From assembly GCA_035573715.1 (NCBI GenBank), contig DATLZZ010000008.1, forward strand, positions 1-64,000: 64,000 nucleotides of DNA, in the 5' to 3' direction. Shown piece after piece: positions 25,644 through 34,259 of this stretch (position 1 is the first letter of the stretch; each line of letters opens with the position of its first letter). The stretch is from JACPRL01 sp035573715. GTDB taxonomy: Bacteria > Acidobacteriota > Terriglobia > Acidiferrales > 2-02-FULL-67-57. Under the pieces are notes generated by a model. That model did not search any database, was not told where the DNA came from, and saw only the letters and a list, made by a program, of their open reading frames with translations. The translations under genes were made by a program, and so were the position numbers.

Positions 25644-26041
25644 GTGTAGAGGATGTCGCCGAACCACAGCAGGTAGCCGTGCAGCAGCCCGAAGAGAATC
25701 AGCCACAGCATCCGCCGGTAGTGCAACCGCCGCGGCGAAAGGCCCTTCGCTTCCACCCGCTCGGTGAACAGCACCACCCCGGCGCCGAACATCATCGAGA
25801 ACAGCGTCATGAACTTCTGGTCGAAGAACACGTGGCTCACGAACCAGACCCGGTAGTTCGCGCCCGTCAGGTCGCCGTAGTTGGTGGGGTAGAAGTGGGC
25901 GGAGAAGATCATCGAGAACGCCTGGATGTTCATCACCAGGATGCCGAGCAGGGCGAAGCCGCGCAGGGTGTCGAGCGCTGCGATGCGCTCCGTCTCCGCC
26001 ACCGGCCCGGCCGGCCGAATTGTCGCCGCCTCTGTGCTCAT
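25496..26041 (-). pseudogene. Truncated DUF418 family membrane protein
   Basis: The open frame gives 181 residues. The first ~140 match the start of a DUF418 protein: RIAALDTLRGFALLGILVMN, then LFSMMFGAGVVLFTERV, RRMLWLILFGLLHGYLLWFG and DILYTYGMCGLL. DUF418 proteins are normally near 400 residues with about eight or more helices, so more than half is missing. The remaining frame after about 25620 is antisense to prmC. The break coincides with a dispersed repeat copy. Confidence 0.8.
25602..25620 (-). repeat. Dispersed repeat copy at the prmC/DUF418 breakpoint
   Basis: GGAACCATGGATGAACACA closely matches GGAACCGCAGATGAACACA at 22433. It lies exactly where prmC-like sequence ends and DUF418 sequence (opposite strand) begins. 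Confidence 0.6.
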
Positions 26042-26200
26042 GACTGGCCGTTGCGGCCCACTCTAGGTGCAAGCTTGTGCGAAGTCAATGAAGCAGGTTT
26101 CGCACGTCGACATAGGTGCCTTCAGAGTAGAGGCTTGACATTCTGAGTCCTATCCCGAGGTCCCGGGACGGCGGCGAGGCATCCGTTCTTGCCCCATGGC

Positions 26201-26284
26201 GTCGCGGCTTTAGCCGCGACATTGGAGCCGTCCCACCAGAATGGGGGCTCTAGCCCCTGAGGTCGAACTTCAGAGGCTAAAGCC
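26201..26284. repeat. REP-like cluster of three GGCT-nn-AGCC palindromes
   Basis: Three inverted repeats with the same core: GTCGCGGCT-TT-AGCCGCGAC (26201-26220), GGGGCT-CT-AGCCCC (26244-26257), and GGCT-AA-AGCC (26275-26284). They fill the gap of about 300 bases before dinB. No gene is supported here; a 60-codon frame on the minus strand is just translated repeat. Confidence 0.7.
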
Positions 26285-26339
26285 GATGTGGAGTAAACTT
26301 TCACTATGTCAGGGCTGAAAGCCTTGACCCCACGAGCCC

Positions 26340-27557
26340 ATGAAGCACATCGCCCACGTCGACATGGACGCCTTCTTTGTCTCGGTCGAGCTGCTCACGC
26401 GGCGCGATCTGCGCGGCAAGCCCGTGGTGGTCGGCGCGGCGGGCGACCAGCGCGGTGTGGTCGCCTCGGCCAGCTACGAAGCGCGCGCGTTCGGCATCCA
26501 CTCTGCCATGCCCTCGCGCACCGCGAAGAAGCTCTGCCCCGAGTGCGTCTTTCTTCCCGGCAGCTACCACCTCTACGAGAAGTATTCGCGTCGGGTGCAC
26601 ACCATCCTGGAGCGCTTCACCCCAGTCGTCCAGATGGTTTCGATTGACGAGGCCTACCTCGACCTAACGGGAACCGAGCGGCTCCACGGCGCGCCACTGT
26701 GCACGGGGCAGAAAATCCAGCGTGCCATCGCGGACGATACGCAATTGCCGTGCTCCATCGGCCTCGGCACGAGCTACGTCGTCGCGAAGGTCGCTTCCGA
26801 CGCTGCCAAGCCCCGCGGTATCCTCTGGGTGCCGCCGGGGACCGAGCGGGCCTTTCTCGCCCCCCTGCCCGTGCGCCGCATCCCCGGCATCGGACCCGTC
26901 GTCGAGAAAGAGTTGAAGAAGCTCGGTGTCATCACCGTCGGTGAGCTGGCCGCGCTCGAGCATGACCGCCTGACCGACGTATTCGGCAAGTGGGGGGAGT
27001 CGCTCTACCGCAAGGCCCGCGGCGAGGACGCCGAGCTATGGTTCGTCGACGACGAGCAGAAGTCCATCAGCCACGAGCGCACGTTTCTGCACGACGTCGG
27101 CGACGCCGAGGAGCTCGAAGCCACGCTCGCCTATCTCGCCCAGCTCGTCGGCCAGCGCCTTCGCGCCGCCAAACTCCACGCCCGCACCGTTATGCTCAAG
27201 CTGCGCTACTCGAGCTTTGAGACCATCACCCGCGCCCACACCCTCCGTGCAGCCACCGACCTCGACGACGCGCTCTTCCAGACCGCCCGTCAACTCTTTC
27301 GCCGCGCCTGGGATCGCAAGCAGAGAGTTCGCCTGCTCGGCATTGCCGCCGGCACGCTCGGCGAGGCGCCGGCGCAATTAGGGCTGCTGGATAAGGAGAA
27401 GAACGAGCGGCGCGAGAAGCTGGCGCGCGCCGCCGATGCGCTGCGCGAGAAACTCGGCCCCGACGTCGTCCAGACGGCGCGCACGTTGCTGCGCAAGCCG
27501 ATGGTGGAAAGCTCCACCGAGCGCCCGCCCTTGCCCTCCTTCACCAAACGCAAGTAA
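26340..27557 (+). CDS. dinB: DNA polymerase IV (Y family)
   Basis: 405 residues. Error-prone translesion polymerase. Catalytic carboxylates are visible in HVDMDAFFVSVE (residues 6-17) and MVSIDEAYLDLTG (about 100-112). Helix-hairpin-helix segments IPGIGPVVEKELKKLG follow near 180, then the little-finger domain. The upstream region is the REP cluster; I see no LexA-type operator. Confidence 0.95.
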   Translation: MKHIAHVDMDAFFVSVELLTRRDLRGKPVVVGAAGDQRGVVASASYEARAFGIHSAMPSRTAKKLCPECVFLPGSYHLYEKYSRRVHTILERFTPVVQMVSIDEAYLDLTGTERLHGAPLCTGQKIQRAIADDTQLPCSIGLGTSYVVAKVASDAAKPRGILWVPPGTERAFLAPLPVRRIPGIGPVVEKELKKLGVITVGELAALEHDRLTDVFGKWGESLYRKARGEDAELWFVDDEQKSISHERTFLHDVGDAEELEATLAYLAQLVGQRLRAAKLHARTVMLKLRYSSFETITRAHTLRAATDLDDALFQTARQLFRRAWDRKQRVRLLGIAAGTLGEAPAQLGLLDKEKNERREKLARAADALREKLGPDVVQTARTLLRKPMVESSTERPPLPSFTKRK

Positions 27558-27615
27558 CCCTGCAATCCTTCCTTGGTTCGACCCAGCGGCTCCCGCTGCT
27601 GGGACAAGTAATTAC

Positions 27616-27644
27616 TTTCTCTGTGCCTCTGTGGCTATAATCAC
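27616..27644 (+). repeat. Dispersed intergenic repeat (CTGTGGC family), copy 5, with TATAAT
   Basis: TTTCTCTGTGCCTCTGTGGC then TATAATCAC, ending five bases before the cca start codon. The repeat contributes a perfect TATAAT at 27636-27641; with so short a distance to the GTG the transcript would be nearly leaderless. Confidence 0.6.
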
Positions 27645-27648
27645 TTCC

Positions 27649-28992
27649 GTGAGTGAATTGCGCCAGAAGGCGACGGAAGCTGTTGAGCGGCTGCGGGAGG
27701 CCGGCCACCAAGCCTACTGGGTAGGTGGCTGCGTGCGCGACCTGGTGCTGGGGCGCGAGCCCGCCGACTACGACATCGCCACAAGCGCGCCGCCCGAGGA
27801 GGTTGTCCGCCTGTTTCCCGATTCAGTGACCGTCGGCGCCCAGTTCGGTGTGGTCAAGGCGCGCCTGGGCGAGCACGAAATCGAAATCGCCACCTTTCGC
27901 TCCGACCATGGCACGCTCGACGGCCGGCACCCGCGCGAGGTGCGCTACGCCCAGACGCCGCAGGAGGACGTGAGCCGGCGCGACTTCACCATCAATGGCC
28001 TGCTTTACGACCCACTGAAGAGCGAAGTGCTCGACTTCGTCGGCGGCCAGGCCGACATCCGCGCAGGCGTCGTGCGCACCATCGGCGAGCCGGTGCTGCG
28101 CTTCCGCGAAGACTACCTGCGGCTGCTGCGGGCGGTGCGGTTTGCGGCGCGCTTCGGCTATCTGGTCGAAGCCAAAACCTGGGAAGCGCTGAAAGCCGAG
28201 AAGCGCGGCATTGAGCACGTCTCTCGCGAGCGAGTGCGGGACGAACTGCTGAAGATGCTCACCGAAGGCGCCGCGCGCCGCGCTTTTGAAATTCTCGACG
28301 GCGCCGGTCTGCTGGAAATCCTGCTGCCCGAAGTCGCCCGAATGAAAGGCGTGCCGCAGCCGCCCGAGTTTCATCCGGAAGGCGACGTCTGGATTCACAC
28401 CCGCATGATGCTGGAGAGAATGGAACGACCGACACCGACCCTGGCGTTGGGCGTGCTGCTGCACGACGTCGGCAAGCCGCCCACTTTTCAAATCGCCGAC
28501 CGCATCCGCTTCAACGAACACGCCGAGGTCGGCGCGGTGATGGCGGAAGAAATCTGCCAGCGGCTGCGGCTGTCGAACCGCGATATCCAGCGCGTTGTGG
28601 CGCTCGTGCGCCACCACCTGCGCTTCAAGGACGCGCCCCGGATGAAGGCCAGCACCTTCAAGCGCTTCATCTCCATGGAGGGCTTCGACGAGCATCTCGA
28701 GCTCCACCATCTCGACTGCCTCGCCAGCCACGGCGACCTCACCAATTGGCGCTTCGTCAAAGAACAGATCGAAAAGCTGCCGCCCGAAGAAGTCCGCCCG
28801 CCGCGCCTGCTGACCGGCGACGACTTGAAAGCGATGGGCTACGAGCCCGGGCCGCAGATGGGCCGCATCTTGGCGGCGCTGGAAGAAGCGCAGCTGGAAG
28901 GCACGGTTAAGACGGCCGAGCAGGCGCGTGCTTTCGTCGAGCAAAAGTTTTCGTTGGGCGCGGTGAAGCGCGGCGGCAGGAAGCGATTGTGA
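27649..28992 (+). CDS. cca: CCA tRNA nucleotidyltransferase
   Basis: 447 residues from the GTG at 27649. The nucleotidyltransferase motif YWVGGCVRDLVLGREPADYDIATSA is near the N-terminus (G[S/G]xxR...DxD) with RRDFTINGLLYDP after it. An HD domain is present in the C-terminal half (LLHDVGKPP, HAEVGAVMAEE). It adds or repairs the CCA end of tRNAs. The four tRNA genes here already encode CCA, so repair is its more likely role for them. A poly(A) polymerase function cannot be excluded. Confidence 0.93.
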   Translation: MSELRQKATEAVERLREAGHQAYWVGGCVRDLVLGREPADYDIATSAPPEEVVRLFPDSVTVGAQFGVVKARLGEHEIEIATFRSDHGTLDGRHPREVRYAQTPQEDVSRRDFTINGLLYDPLKSEVLDFVGGQADIRAGVVRTIGEPVLRFREDYLRLLRAVRFAARFGYLVEAKTWEALKAEKRGIEHVSRERVRDELLKMLTEGAARRAFEILDGAGLLEILLPEVARMKGVPQPPEFHPEGDVWIHTRMMLERMERPTPTLALGVLLHDVGKPPTFQIADRIRFNEHAEVGAVMAEEICQRLRLSNRDIQRVVALVRHHLRFKDAPRMKASTFKRFISMEGFDEHLELHHLDCLASHGDLTNWRFVKEQIEKLPPEEVRPPRLLTGDDLKAMGYEPGPQMGRILAALEEAQLEGTVKTAEQARAFVEQKFSLGAVKRGGRKRL

Positions 28993-29432
28993 GCAGATAT
29001 CATCAGCTTCGCGTGCAGCTCTCGATCAACGCCGCCCCCGATCGCGTCTGGGCAGCGCTCGTGGATGTGGAACAGATCAAGAAGTGGTGGGGCGCCGCTC
29101 AGGGACGGATTGAGCTGCGGCAGCGCGGCCTCTGGGCGCTGGCTTGGAAGGGTGAGCGGCAGGGCTTCGGACACGTTCTCAGCGGTCTGGTCCGCTGGCT
29201 GCGGCCGAAGCAGCGTCTGCGGGTCGAGCCGCTGGTCTACTTCAACCCTGCCCAGCCGGCGCCGCAGTTGATGCGAATGAGCCTGTCAATCACTCGGGCA
29301 GCGGGTCGGACACGGGTCGCTGTCCGGCAAGAACCGCTCGGGGAAGCACTGGACTGGGGCTCGTACAGCCGGGAAGCCGCCAGGGCCTGGAAGGCCGCAT
29401 TGGAGAATCTGAAGAGGTTTCTCGAGGACTAG
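28989..29432 (+). CDS. SRPBCC (START-like) domain protein
   Basis: 147 residues. The GTG start overlaps the cca stop codon by four bases (GTGA), so the two are translationally coupled. VQLSINAAPDRVWAALVDVE at the N-terminus and the C-terminal helix SREAARAWKAALENLKRFLE are typical of the polyketide-cyclase/AHSA1-like fold that binds hydrophobic ligands. Ligand unknown. Confidence 0.85.
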   Translation: MSRYHQLRVQLSINAAPDRVWAALVDVEQIKKWWGAAQGRIELRQRGLWALAWKGERQGFGHVLSGLVRWLRPKQRLRVEPLVYFNPAQPAPQLMRMSLSITRAAGRTRVAVRQEPLGEALDWGSYSREAARAWKAALENLKRFLED

Positions 29433-29650
29433 CGCAGAATCCAGAGCATCAACCCGCCGAGCAGAAGAACCACGCCCAAGATGAGGGCGCCCTGAATGAG
29501 CCACATCTTCCGCTCCGCCGCCGAGGCGCGCTGCCAGCCGATTCGCTGAAACATTTGAACCCCCTGCTCATCGTGGCGATGGAGATGCCCGCCGGTCGCC
29601 CCTACGTGCGGCCGACTAGAGGAAAGCTCGTGCTCGGATGAGGTGACCAT
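29429..29650 (-). CDS. Small single-pass membrane protein
   Basis: 73 residues with one C-terminal hydrophobic helix (about 50-71) and a soluble, His-rich N-terminus. A shorter start at 29554 has a better ribosome binding site (AGGGGG, five bases upstream) and would give 41 residues: MFQRIGWQRAS plus the helix. It overlaps the SRPBCC gene end by four bases. Function unknown. Confidence 0.5.
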   Translation of the reverse strand: MVTSSEHELSSSRPHVGATGGHLHRHDEQGVQMFQRIGWQRASAAERKMWLIQGALILGVVLLLGGLMLWILR

Positions 29651-29844
29651 CGGAATCTACCTGTGTTTATGGACAATTCGAATTGTCCGCCGACTCGGTC
29701 TCTGCTGTCAAGGGGCCAGGGGTCCTCGGGTGCCCTCTGCCTGGTAAGTCATTCATTCTCGAAGTGACACTCCGCGTAACATACACAATCTAAAGTGGAA
29801 AGTAGTTCCTTAATCTTAGTGTAGTATTATTAGGTATAGTTATA

Positions 29845-29873
29845 TTGACAATATAGGATTTGTGTGGCATAGT
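29845..29873 (+). promoter_or_regulatory. lon promoter with palindrome over the -35 element
   Basis: TTGACA (29845-29850), 17 bases, CATAGT (29868-29873). The -35 box lies inside the perfect inverted repeat TATATTG-A-CAATATA (29841-29855), a plausible operator. The flanking 29770-29890 region is markedly AT-rich. Confidence 0.65.
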
Positions 29874-29897
29874 TTTTGTGAGTGAGGGCAAGGGACA

Positions 29898-32336
29898 ATG
29901 GGCAAGAGTGACGCAGTTCGCAAAGGCGACGAGCTTCCCCTTCTACCGGTTCGTGACACTGTGCTCTTCCCAGAGGGCATGGTGCCGATGACTATCGGCC
30001 GGGAGAGCTCCCTCCGGCTCATCCAATCTCTACGCCCCGAAGACCGCTTGGTAGCCCTCGTCACCCAGCGCGACCCACAGGTCGAGAAGCCCTCTCCAAC
30101 CGAGCTCTATTCGGTCGGCACTGCAGCGCGCATTCACAAAATCGTCCGCCTGCCGAACGACAACTTGGTGGTGTTTGTCGAGGGCGTGCAGCGCATCCGC
30201 ATCGAGGAAATCGTCCAGTACGAACCGTACCTGCGGGCGCGCGTGGAGCCGCTGGCCGACATCCTGTCGCCGCATCCCGACGCGGAATTCGAAGCCCTAG
30301 TGCGGCATGTTCGCGACCTGTTCCAGGAAGTCGTCGCTGCCTCGCCGAATCTCTCCGACGAGCTGCAGATTGCGGTCAACAACCTGCCCGACGCGGGCCG
30401 CCTTACCGATTTCATCGCCGGCTCGGTGCCTTCGCTTTCCACACCCGCCAAACAGGAGCTTCTGGAGACGCTTGACGTCCGCGTCCGCTTGAAACGACTG
30501 GCAGTGGAGCTTAGCCAGGAGCGCGAGGTGCTCCGCCTGCGCAGCAAGATTCAGTCCGACGTCCAGGAACAGGTCAGCCAGTCCCAGCGCGAGTACCTGC
30601 TGCGCGAGCAGATGAAGGCAATTCAGAAAGAGCTGGGCGATTTTGATGAAGGTCGTGAAGTTGAGGAGTTGCGCCAAAAGATAGAAAGTGCTGGCATGCC
30701 GGAGGAGGCTAAGAAGGAAGCGCTGCGCGAACTCGGCCGCCTGCAGAGAATTCCCCAGGCCGCGGCCGAGTACACCGTGGTGCGAACGTATCTGGAGTGG
30801 TTAACCGCGCTGCCGTGGTCGAAGTCCAGCGCCGGCGAAGTCGACGTCAAGCGCGCCGCCCAAATCCTCGACGAAGACCACTACGACCTCGAGAAAGTCA
30901 AAGCGCGCATCCTCGAGTATCTCGCTGTGCTTCAGCTCAAGCGCGATCTCAAAGGTCCCATCCTCTGCTTTGTCGGCCCTCCAGGCGTGGGCAAGACCTC
31001 GCTCGGCAAATCCATCGCCCGTGCGCTGGGGCGCAAGTTTGTCCGCTTCTCGTTCGGCGGCATGCATGATGAAGCCGAAATCCGCGGCCACCGCCGCACC
31101 TATATCGGTGCGCTGCCCGGCCAGATTATTCAGGGCCTGCGCCGTGCCGAGTCCAACGACCCCGTGTTCATGCTCGATGAAGTCGACAAGATCGGCCGTG
31201 ACTTCCGCGGCGACCCCGCCGCGGCGTTGCTCGAGGTCCTCGACCCAGAGCAGAACCACAGTTTCCGCGACCACTACCTCGATGTGCCTTTCGACCTCTC
31301 CAAGGTCCTCTTTATCACCACCGCCAACGTGCTCGACACCATCCCGCCGGCCTTGCTCGACCGCATGGAAGTGCTTGAGCTGCCCGGCTACACGGCGGAA
31401 GAAAAAATCCAGATTGCCCGCCAGTACCTCATTCCCAAGCAGGTGAAGGAACACGGCCTCGAGCCTGACTGCCAGATTCGCTTCACCGACGAGGGCCTGA
31501 ACGAAATCATCCGCCGCTACACGCTGGAAGCCGGCGTGCGCAACCTTGAACGTGAAATAGCCACGCTCTGCCGCAAGCGCGCCAAGCAGGTGGCGGAAGG
31601 CGGAACCGGGGTGCTCGAAGTCACGCCCGAGGTGGTACGCGAGTTTCTCGGCGTGCCGCGCTTCCGCGTCGAAACCGAGCTCGAAGAGCGCACGCGCCGA
31701 CCCGGCGTGGCCGTGGGCGTGGCCTGGACGCCGGCGGGCGGCGACGTGCTCTTCATCGAAGCCGCGCGCATCCCGCGCAGCTCCGCCTCCGGTCGGGGCG
31801 AGTTCACCATCACCGGCCAGGTGCGCGAAGTGATGCAGGAGTCAATGAAGGCCGCGCTCACCTGGGTGCGCGCCAATGCCGAGCTCCTCGGTCTCGACGC
31901 CGCCGAGCTCGAGCGCTGCGACATCCACATTCACGTCCCCGCTGGCGCTATCCCCAAGGACGGCCCGTCCGCCGGCGTGACCATGGTGACGGCGCTCACC
32001 TCGCTCTTCACTGAAACGCCCGTGCGCCCCTACGTGGCGATGACCGGCGAAATCACGCTGACTGGCCACGTGCTACCTGTGGGCGGGATCAAGGAGAAGG
32101 TGCTGGCCGCCAAGCGCAGCGGCATCCGCGAGATGATTCTGCCGGCTGAGAACGAACCCCACGTGCTGGACGACATCCCCGAGCACCTGCGCCAGGGCAT
32201 TACGTTCCACTTCGTGCGCACGATTGACGACGTGCTCGAGCACGCGCTGGGCTCGGGCCTGCTGCAGCGTCGCGCCGCCGCGAACCACGGTCGCCGCGAC
32301 ACCGGCACGCAGCCGGGCGTCGCCCGTCCTCACTAA
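29898..32336 (+). CDS. lon: ATP-dependent protease Lon
   Basis: 812 residues in the normal Lon order: N-terminal LON substrate domain (about 1-205), AAA+ module with Walker A GPPGVGKTSLGKS near 358 and Walker B VFMLDEVDK, then the Ser-Lys protease domain with PKDGPSAGVTM (catalytic Ser near 690) and GGIKEKVLAAKR (catalytic Lys near 732). It degrades misfolded and regulatory proteins. The promoter resembles that of the dnaK operon. Confidence 0.97.
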   Translation: MGKSDAVRKGDELPLLPVRDTVLFPEGMVPMTIGRESSLRLIQSLRPEDRLVALVTQRDPQVEKPSPTELYSVGTAARIHKIVRLPNDNLVVFVEGVQRIRIEEIVQYEPYLRARVEPLADILSPHPDAEFEALVRHVRDLFQEVVAASPNLSDELQIAVNNLPDAGRLTDFIAGSVPSLSTPAKQELLETLDVRVRLKRLAVELSQEREVLRLRSKIQSDVQEQVSQSQREYLLREQMKAIQKELGDFDEGREVEELRQKIESAGMPEEAKKEALRELGRLQRIPQAAAEYTVVRTYLEWLTALPWSKSSAGEVDVKRAAQILDEDHYDLEKVKARILEYLAVLQLKRDLKGPILCFVGPPGVGKTSLGKSIARALGRKFVRFSFGGMHDEAEIRGHRRTYIGALPGQIIQGLRRAESNDPVFMLDEVDKIGRDFRGDPAAALLEVLDPEQNHSFRDHYLDVPFDLSKVLFITTANVLDTIPPALLDRMEVLELPGYTAEEKIQIARQYLIPKQVKEHGLEPDCQIRFTDEGLNEIIRRYTLEAGVRNLEREIATLCRKRAKQVAEGGTGVLEVTPEVVREFLGVPRFRVETELEERTRRPGVAVGVAWTPAGGDVLFIEAARIPRSSASGRGEFTITGQVREVMQESMKAALTWVRANAELLGLDAAELERCDIHIHVPAGAIPKDGPSAGVTMVTALTSLFTETPVRPYVAMTGEITLTGHVLPVGGIKEKVLAAKRSGIREMILPAENEPHVLDDIPEHLRQGITFHFVRTIDDVLEHALGSGLLQRRAAANHGRRDTGTQPGVARPH

Positions 32337-32342
32337 CCGCAC

Positions 32343-32819
32343 TTAATCCTTGCGGGGATACTTGGGCCGCGCCGGCGGCGCCTTGTAGGTCTTCAATCCT
32401 TCCATTACCAGCTCGAGGGCTTTCTCGAGCTGCGGGTCGTGGCCTTTGACCACCAGGTCGGGCCGCTGTTGTACCTCGTAGCCGGGTGACACGCCGAGGT
32501 TCGCGACCACCCACTGGCCGCCGCTTTCGGTGGACCAGAAGGCGAACTCCGGCGCCGTCACCGACCCGCCGTCCATCAGCGGAATCTGCCTCGAGATGCC
32601 GATGAGCCCGCCCCAGGTGCGCGTGCCCACCAGCGGGCCGATCTTCTCCTCGCGGAAGTACAACGGAAAGGCGTCGCCGCCTGAGCCCGAGTGCTCGTTC
32701 ATCAGCATCACCTTGGGGCCGTAGATGGCCACCGGCGGCCAAGCGACGTCCTTGCCTTCCCGCGGTGCAATCATCACGTTCCTCCACGACGGTGTTTGCA
32801 CGTAATACCACGACTCTCG
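32343..32819 (-). pseudogene. C-terminal remnant of an S41/tricorn-type protease
   Basis: The remaining 158 codons encode only the end of the peptidase domain: YGPKVMLMNEHSGSGGDAFP with the nucleophile Ser in SGSGGD, then LVGTRTWGGLIGI and MDGGSVTAPEF. The family is normally several hundred to about a thousand residues and carries beta-propeller and PDZ domains upstream. A stop codon lies in frame at 32820-32822 and no matching sequence continues before the M20 gene. The first in-frame start (GTG at 32801) has no domain before it. Confidence 0.8.
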
Positions 32820-32890
32820 TCAATACGAACGGAAAGAGCTTCAGTTCCCTTGCTTAGGCGCCAACGACGGCTTGGATGTAACCTCAAAAG

Positions 32891-34228
32891 CTACTTCGGC
32901 GTCTTCATCAGGTCGAGCACCGCCGCCGTCATGGCGCGCACCCCGGTGCGCAGCGCCGTCTCCGCGTCCGGCGCGAATTGGGCCGAGTGCAGTGAGGGCA
33001 GCGTCTCACCTTTTTCTTTCGCTTCCTTCCACCGCTCGGGCGCGACTGCGCCGAGCCAGAACATGCTGGTGGGAATCTGCCGGCCTTCCAGGGTGTAGAG
33101 GCTGAAGTCCTCCGCACCCATCACCGGCTCGGTGTAGATGACGCGCTCCTTGCCCAACGTCTGCTCGAACACTTTGGCCAGGCGTTGTGTGAGCGCTGGA
33201 TCGTTGTAGGTTGAGGGCGTACCATCACTCAGAGTCACGGTCGGGAAGCGGTTGGAGGGAATGCCGGCGGCTTCCGCCAGGCCGTGGCTAATGCGCTCAA
33301 TGGAGGAAATGATCTTCTGCCGCACCTCGGGCTTGTAGGAGCGGATGGTGAGCTGCAGCCGCGCTTCGTCCGGGATGATGTTGTGCTTGGTGCCGGCGTG
33401 GAACGAGCCCACAGTGATCACGGCAGCGTCCTGCGGGTCGATCTCCCGGCTGACGATGGTTTGCAGCGCCAGCACAATCTGTGAAGCCAGAACTATGGGA
33501 TCTTTGGTGGTGTGCGGGTAGGCGCCGTGGCCGCCGGCACCGCGCACGACGATGTCCACCGAGTCGGCGCTCGCCAGAGCGTAGCCTTCGCGAACGCCCA
33601 CCGTGCCCGCCGGCAGCGACGCGCTGGCATGCAGCGCAATCACGAAGTCGGGCCGTGGGAAGCGCTCGTAGAGCCCGTCACGCAGCATCGCCGCCGCACC
33701 TCCGCCGACTTCTTCGGCTGGCTGACCGAGCAGTACCAGCGTGCCCGACCAGCGGTCCTTCATCCGCGTCAGCAGCTTGGCTGTGCCGAGGAAGTTGCTC
33801 ATGTGGAGGTCGTGCCCGCAGGCATGCATCACGCCCGTCTCTCCCGCAGCGACCTTGACCCGCACGCGGCTGGCGTAGGGCAGCCCGGTGTTTTCGGTTA
33901 CGGGCAGACCGTCGAGGTCGGTGCGCACCCACACTGTCGGCCCGGCGCCGTTACGCAGCACGACCACCAAACCGTAGCTGGTGCGCCCGGGCGCCTCGTA
34001 CTTGCCGACGTTCTCCGTCACCTCAAAGGCCATCTGCCGCAACTCATCCGCGATGTGCGCCGCGGTCTCCTTCTCCTCATACGAAAGTTCGGGATGGCTG
34101 TGCAGATGCTTGTAAGTAGCCAGCAGCCACGCCAGTTCTTCCTCGACCATCTTCTCGAGCGGCGACTGCGCTGCGAGCGAAATTGGCAGCAGCAATGCCA
34201 AGGTCAACAGCACGATACGAAGCTTCAA
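32891..34228 (-). CDS. Exported M20 family amidohydrolase/peptidase
   Basis: 445 residues from a TTG at 34228, preferred since GGAGGAGG lies five bases upstream; the longer frame lacks a ribosome binding site. A signal peptide follows (LALLLPISLAAQ). The metal site is recognisable: MHACGHDLHMS, GQPAEEVGGG and VMGAEDFSLY. It is of the aminoacylase/IAA-amino acid hydrolase type (M20D), hydrolysing N-acyl amino acids or peptides. It stands between a protease remnant and a DinB-like gene. Confidence 0.92.
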   Translation of the reverse strand: MKLRIVLLTLALLLPISLAAQSPLEKMVEEELAWLLATYKHLHSHPELSYEEKETAAHIADELRQMAFEVTENVGKYEAPGRTSYGLVVVLRNGAGPTVWVRTDLDGLPVTENTGLPYASRVRVKVAAGETGVMHACGHDLHMSNFLGTAKLLTRMKDRWSGTLVLLGQPAEEVGGGAAAMLRDGLYERFPRPDFVIALHASASLPAGTVGVREGYALASADSVDIVVRGAGGHGAYPHTTKDPIVLASQIVLALQTIVSREIDPQDAAVITVGSFHAGTKHNIIPDEARLQLTIRSYKPEVRQKIISSIERISHGLAEAAGIPSNRFPTVTLSDGTPSTYNDPALTQRLAKVFEQTLGKERVIYTEPVMGAEDFSLYTLEGRQIPTSMFWLGAVAPERWKEAKEKGETLPSLHSAQFAPDAETALRTGVRAMTAAVLDLMKTPK

Positions 34229-34259
34229 GAGAGCCTCCTCCAGTTCAACGATCAACGAT

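Noticed and set aside
26122..26304. 60-codon frame before dinB
   Set aside because: It is a translation of the palindromic REP-like repeats with no ribosome binding site.
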